Source of the DNA: Dendrophyllia cribrosa
Lineage: Eukaryota; Cnidaria; Anthozoa; Scleractinia; Dendrophylliidae
Reading direction: 5' to 3'
DNA length: 64,000 bases
Assembly: GCA_024195265.1 (NCBI GenBank)
Contig: JAJLRJ010000005.1
Location: forward strand, 47,316,894-47,380,893
The first letter of the stretch is position 1, and each line of letters starts with the position of its first letter. Both the position numbers and the translations under genes were made by a program. This document shows positions 58,685 to 64,000 of the stretch, piece by piece. The notes under the pieces were generated by a model that was not told the origin of the DNA, made no database searches, and saw only the letters and a list, made by a program, of their open reading frames with translations.

Positions 58685-60920
58685 TGTAATGTAATATGAA
58701 GAGGATGTACGCAGTTTGTCCTGGAACATTCATCGCTAGTTTTAGTAGTAAGAATGCCATAATTTTCTTTTTTAAAGTGAATTAATGCGATGACACGCAG
58801 GCCAGCACCACTGAAGTTTGAAAAGTGAACCGAAAGATTAATGAGTCTGGAATCTAAATCTCCTTTATTTGAAACAGCAGGTAAAAATATGATCATGACA
58901 AAAAAGCTTTTATGTCATTATAAGCTCAGTTTGAAACGTGCCTTAGTTTGAATCTTAATGATTTAAACTGACTCGTTTGTATGAATTTATATTGTATTTG
59001 CATTCGAGTTTCAGTTCAATGGGTGTTTACTGAAACCGCAGCTCAGAGCAATTTAAAAACGCTTTGCATCGCTGGAACTCGACTTATTTAATTATTTTTA
59101 CGAAAATCACAAATCTTTTAATGTTTTCTGGAGACTTTCCAGAATTGTCTTGCAGCTACCGGCATTATGATATTTGTAGAATTGATTCTTATCGGTATCG
59201 TTATTTATTATTAGTTTAAACATCTATTTATCTGACGCCAGGCGATGGATATTATGATGACAGTTTGCTGACAATTCATCGATTTTACCATTGTCGAAAT
59301 GTTAGCACCATATGTTCTATTTTACCTAGAGTCACGGAACACCAAAACTTGCGTCCGAAAAAGATCTACGTTATTGAAAGGTAATCCTGATTACTTTGTA
59401 AGATAATCTAACAACGTTTCCACTATATTATAAAGTAAAGATGAAGTGTTTTAAAACGCAAATATAATAATGCGTTGTGGGTGCTGATTTCGGACAAACA
59501 TAGCACTGGAGGATTTCTTGTGAATTCAAGGCTAGAAATCGTTCGTCTGTCTTCATAGCCAAGTCTGGAAAAAAAAATTATTCGCCCGCCGGCTACGATT
59601 GTCTGTAATTTTATAGCCATCGATATAGTGAGCTTAAATGTGAGTTAAGGCGTGAACTCGCGCCTTGTATTTGAAACATATGTAAGTATTCTTTTATGAA
59701 ATTAAAAAAATAATAATCCGAAAATGAAAGATTAGTCAGAGTTCGCCTTAGAATTCTGTTGTAAACCTTACAATTCCCGCCATGATTTTGCTTCATTTTT
59801 TGAAAGTTAACATAAATATTCGTTTTTCTTATCAACAATTAATCAGGTGGTTTTTTTTTTGGGAGGGACCGATTGCAAATTTTCTTCCTTATCGCCAACG
59901 TTTGTCATGTTTCAAGTTACCGTAACGCCGACAATCAAATTATTATCGTATGTAGCTTACTTGATATGGAAAAAAATGTAATTATATACTTGCACTTTAT
60001 ATCGGCAACAGACTCACTCGGCTCAGGAAGTAAGTGTAAGTTGGAAAAACAATCGGTGATAGAATCGGTCAAATCGTTGCTTTTAATTTGTGTGATATCG
60101 CGAACGGTATCTCTCGGCTCAGGATACAACTGAGATAAGAGTATACTGGGTAAACAAGTAGTGATAGTGGTATAGTACAAATCGTTGCTTTTATTTCAAC
60201 TCTGTGTGTTGAAGGGACTAAATACATCGATCGCTTTTTAGTTATGTATATTATTTGACAACCTGGGCGGTGGATTTGCTTACCAAATAATCATTATTCT
60301 TTCTTCCTGAGTTAAACGGTTTTTAAAAATGGGTGTACAAATATCCTCGAAAGGATTCAATAGAACATCTGCCCATTTCTTTTCAGAAACCAGATCGCGC
60401 AGCTATCGGCAGATTAATCCATTAAGGCAGTAACTCGGTGATTGTGGGAAAATTTGATACCTTTCGCATGCGTTGTTCTCAAAGTTAAAAGGTTTATGTC
60501 AACGTCTGTCACCGAGAGGAGGACAGGGGGTGGGGGTGGGGGAGGGAAGAAATAGTGCAGTGAGTAAAACGACGTTGGTACAACGACATGAAGTGAAAGA
60601 TGAAATAAACCAAAATGCACACTTTTGCGTAAGTAGTGACAGGAGCCGTCATGAAAACGGTAAGAAACAGGTAGAAAAGGACATCTGCATTGGAAGTCAG
60701 GAACTTCACTGCTCCGATGTCTTACTAGGAACCTGCTGTACAATAGGAAAGATGCAGGGTAAAATAGACTCTATTGGATGGATTGGATTACTCACTCAAA
60801 ACTTAATTCCTCACCTCCCGAATGAGTGCTTTTAATTTGGACTACCCGACAGAAATCGAGTTAAAAAGAGTTTAATAGAGTAAAAGAGAATCTATTGGTT
60901 GGGGCAGTTTGTACGAGACA
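58685..60920. other. No gene recognised
   Basis: A duplicated block of about 90 bp (CTC(A/T)CTCGGCTCAGGA... and ...AAATCGTTGCTTTTA at about 60008-60090 and 60110-60197). Nothing coding. Confidence 0.45.
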
Positions 60921-60922
60921 AT

Positions 60923-61103
60923 ACACCTTATTCACAAATGGCGGCCTATTTATTATTCTTTTATATTTATGTTAATTTGCCTCACTGGCCTCATTTTAGA
61001 GTAAAAATTCTTTTGAATTTTGCACGCGCTACCGAGGCCAGTGAGGCTAATTAACATACATATAAAAGAATAATAAATCGGCCGCCATTTATGAATAAGG
61101 TGT
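60923..61103. mobile_element. 181-bp hairpin MITE
   Basis: ACACCTTATTCACAAATGGC on the left folds onto its near-complement on the right (CGCCATTTATGAATAAGGTGT). Arms of about 70 bp with a CCTCACTGGCCTC segment. Confidence 0.8.
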
Positions 61104-64000
61104 TATATCATCCGTTTCTGTAACAATTTGAGGTCTCAAATGATCCTTTTTTTTAACTGATTTGATCAAATGATAAAATGATCTTTTTATTATCGTAAGA
61201 GTTTATGAAAAATTCCATGCAACAAAGTGCAACCTACAACAAAAGATTTATTAAAAGAACTATTAATTAAAATGAGACATTCCGAAATTCCAAATATGTA
61301 GAATGCAATCATCATATTATTAATAATGATTGCCGAATTGCAATTGCGTGTTTCGAGAATATTCTACTATCAGCCTACATCCGTGCCACTAAAAGAAGTC
61401 ACGAAAAACAACAAAGAAAAAAATAAAAACAATTTTCCTTGAGAAAAGAAATATCTGATTGCGGAATGATCGGTCAAAGCTATCTTTTGTTGCATTTTTG
61501 TTATAACCATACACTTTGTAATTCTTTCTGGGTGAAGGTCAGTGAAAAAAATGGAAACTTAAGAAGATTCAAACGACCGACGAATATTATGTTTTGTTCG
61601 TCAATGACAGAATGATCGGCTTTAGTTCCGCACGGAACAGGTCTGTAAAATCATGATATCAGTTAAGTATAATCCGTATTCTGGTCCACGAGTATATTTT
61701 AACTAATAAGATCTATTTTGATATTAGATTAAGTGTCCCCTCTTCGAAAACGATATGCCACCAGAATAACATGGCTGATGCGGAAAGATTTGCGGCAAAG
61801 TAATCTACGGTGTCGGCGGTGTCAAAAAAAAGTTTTGTCTTGGAAGATTTAATGATACCGATAAAATTGGGGACAATATTTTCAAAAATGCTGGGTAATT
61901 GGAGTAACTCGTCGGATAAATTGAGAGTCAAATTCGTCAGCTCTATATTCAATAGTGGATTTTAATTATTTTGCGGCAGGCTTTGTCCGTTATATTATGT
62001 TATACAGCTGGACGCCAAGAAACAAAAGGCACTTAAGTAAAAAGAAAATATCCGCGATCAAATTGGGCCTTCCGGAATAATGCATATTATAAATGTGCGC
62101 GATTTACATCTGTTTAACTAGAATGAAAATTGTATTATCGCCAGTCAGCTGCTAAGCAACCTTATCTTTCTTCGCGTATTTTCTGTTTATTAGTAAAGTA
62201 CCGTATGTATATTGAATTTCATTATAGCAGGCAATTCATTGTTTCTGCAGTTTCTTAATCTTGCAGTGTGATATCAGTTTGCCATCAGATCGCTCCCGTT
62301 ATTACAGTGTTCGATTTTTAACCAGGATTTCTGCTGCCCAGACTGGATCTGAAATATACTAGATTAACCACAGGCCACCGCTGTTAGATTTTGATTTTTT
62401 CCTGCTCAATCTTAAAAGCGACCGAAAGTGGTAAGTTTATTATCGAGTAACTAGCTTCTTCAGTTTCTATCTTTGCCCATGATAATTGTCTCCTCAGTGG
62501 AACTAACGAAAAAGCTATAATTTGGTTTTATGGCAACCAGGGAGACTCGGTGCGATCAACAAAATGATTTTAAAACAGTAATTTAAAGGCAGCGTGCCTT
62601 TCTTGTAAACAATAGGAACCCCGTCTATTTAAGAATAACATATCGATAAGAAATCAACCATAACTTAGATATTCTGGTGAGTTAATTGCCTTCACTACAA
62701 TAAAGCAAAATGAAAAAAGACGGCCATTAACCTTAAAAAAATAAGCTACAATGATGTTTATATACGGAAAAATAACTAAATGCAGTTTATTTCTTACGGT
62801 GAATATAATAGCAATCGTGAAACTAAACACAATATTTAAGAACATTCGATCATTTGTTCGAAATCAATATACTATTCACAACGCTTGATAATAAAGCGCG
62901 AGGCATGATATCACACAAAACTGCCATATAAGCGCAAATTAGGCATTGCACGAGTATTTCACACCCCAGGATAATAATAAATACAAGACCCGATGTTTTT
63001 CTCGTTCAGTCTCTCAGTTTTCCAGCGCGAAGGAGGAAAGGGGGAACGGCCCTCCTCACCCACCCTCCTGCTGAAAATTCGTGTCCGAGTACACGAGTAC
63101 AAGCTATCGCCTCCTTAACGCTGGATCAACTTTCTACCCATACCTTATCAGGCTGAGCGTGGAAAGAGAGCGTTGGGTAATAGAATACTATTTTCAGTTG
63201 ACTAAGTCAAAGGTTATACCGCCTAATTTACGCACTCGTCCATATCTGCTCGCTGGTTTTCAGTAAAAGTCAAGTTATTTTTCAAAATTTGAGTTTGGAC
63301 AGCAGACATTTTATATCTATTTCTTTGAGATAACTTTCATTTTTTCCCCAAACATCGGAAACTGTGTGGCATAACTTTAGGCGGTGCATCCATGCGAATT
63401 AAGTCCCGTGCCGATTAATAAAATAACTCCGATTGAAAGAAAAGTTAACTCCCCGCTGACAGTGTCATTAAATACTCCAATATACTCCATTTGGCAACGG
63501 ATTAACCATTTTGAAATTTTTAAAAGGTCCGATTCCATCTGACAATAGAATGTCGTCGAAGCAGGACCTTTCAATCAAAGAAAATACAACATTCGCTTAA
63601 CGCCGCATTTTTCTGTTGTCGTCGAGAGTAATTTGATTGACCCGACTGAATATGAATTGAACTGACAAGTTATGCTGATAATATTGTTGTCGCTTTACAG
63701 CGAAAAGAAAACTGAAAGACACGAATATTTACTATTAAACTGATTGAAGAAAACTGGACAGAAAACGAGCTAATTAGGCAGAGACCGCCAGAGGCGTTTG
63801 ACAGCGCAAATGTCGAGTACTAGATTGTTTGTTGACTTTTCACAGAAAGCGAAGAAAAATGAATAATAAAATCTGGAGTGTTCAAGTATTTACTGTTATG
63901 TTCCGAAAACAGACAGATTGGAAGTTGTCACAGCTAGCGATGATATCTATTTATCGGGGCGATTGCTATATCAGATGATCGGACTGCGCACTACACGTGT
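61104..64000. other. No gene recognised
   Basis: AT-rich. The longest ORFs (79 aa at 61713-61952 minus and others) show no recognisable domain or splice context. Confidence 0.45.

Noticed and set aside
60473..60835. 120-aa plus-strand ORF
   Set aside because: Composition is not protein-like, a G-rich tract runs through it and the other strand is equally open.
61713..61952. 79-aa minus-strand ORF as a host exon
   Set aside because: No recognisable domain and no supporting splice sites or neighbouring exons.

Overview
The window is animal (metazoan) genomic DNA. The best fit is an anthozoan cnidarian such as a stony coral. This rests on a spliced FBXO8-like gene, many AT-rich terminal-inverted-repeat (TIR) transposons and a Polinton/adintovirus-type element. 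The organism call is inference, because nothing here fixes the species.

Layout. 1-2464: intergenic DNA with two small TIR elements. 2465-23558: an old DNA transposon, probably Academ-like, with ~360-bp TIRs, a 3-bp target duplication (TTA) and a minus-strand gene broken into several frames that ends in a Cys8/CXC motif and carries an XPG/FEN1-like nuclease region. 6325-23035: inserted inside it, a nearly complete 16.7-kb Polinton (Maverick, adintovirus-like) with AG...CT ends, 6-bp target duplications (GACTCA) and TIRs of 182 and 212 bp. 24227-36437: TE graveyard (a MITE, a SAP-domain fragment, a broken hAT transposase, two copies of a 19-bp minisatellite element, several TTAA- and TA-type elements). 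37170-38244: a MITE, a 342-bp palindrome and a 55-base C tract. 38522-49811: a seven-exon FBXO8-like gene (F-box plus Sec7) with repeat-filled introns. 49812-64000: no recognised gene, several MITEs and tandem repeats.

The Polinton reads as a virus genome. It has a protein-primed-type DNA polymerase B, a retroviral-type integrase with chromodomain, an A32/FtsK-like packaging ATPase, an adenain-like protease, a double-jelly-roll major capsid protein, a penton-like minor capsid protein, basic/amphipathic core proteins, a phospholipase A2 protein, a fibre-like protein with phage-tail-type repeats, a VLTF3-like late transcription factor and several small proteins. Most start codons sit a few bases after an AT-rich TATA/TAAATG-like motif, which suggests a viral late-promoter logic that would suit the VLTF3-like protein.

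Most interesting: the integrase and the protease both lack an ATG, and both lie in the -1 frame of the ORF just upstream. Each upstream ORF ends with an in-frame A_AAA_AAC slippery heptamer. At the phospholipase-integrase junction the heptamer is followed, after 5 nt, by a perfect 8-bp stem whose loop can pair over 7 bp with sequence downstream, giving a textbook H-type pseudoknot. I propose programmed -1 ribosomal frameshifting as the expression route for the integrase, and less firmly for the protease. The polymerase gene also has a -1 break, but without a slippery site, so that one looks like a mutation or a homopolymer sequencing error.
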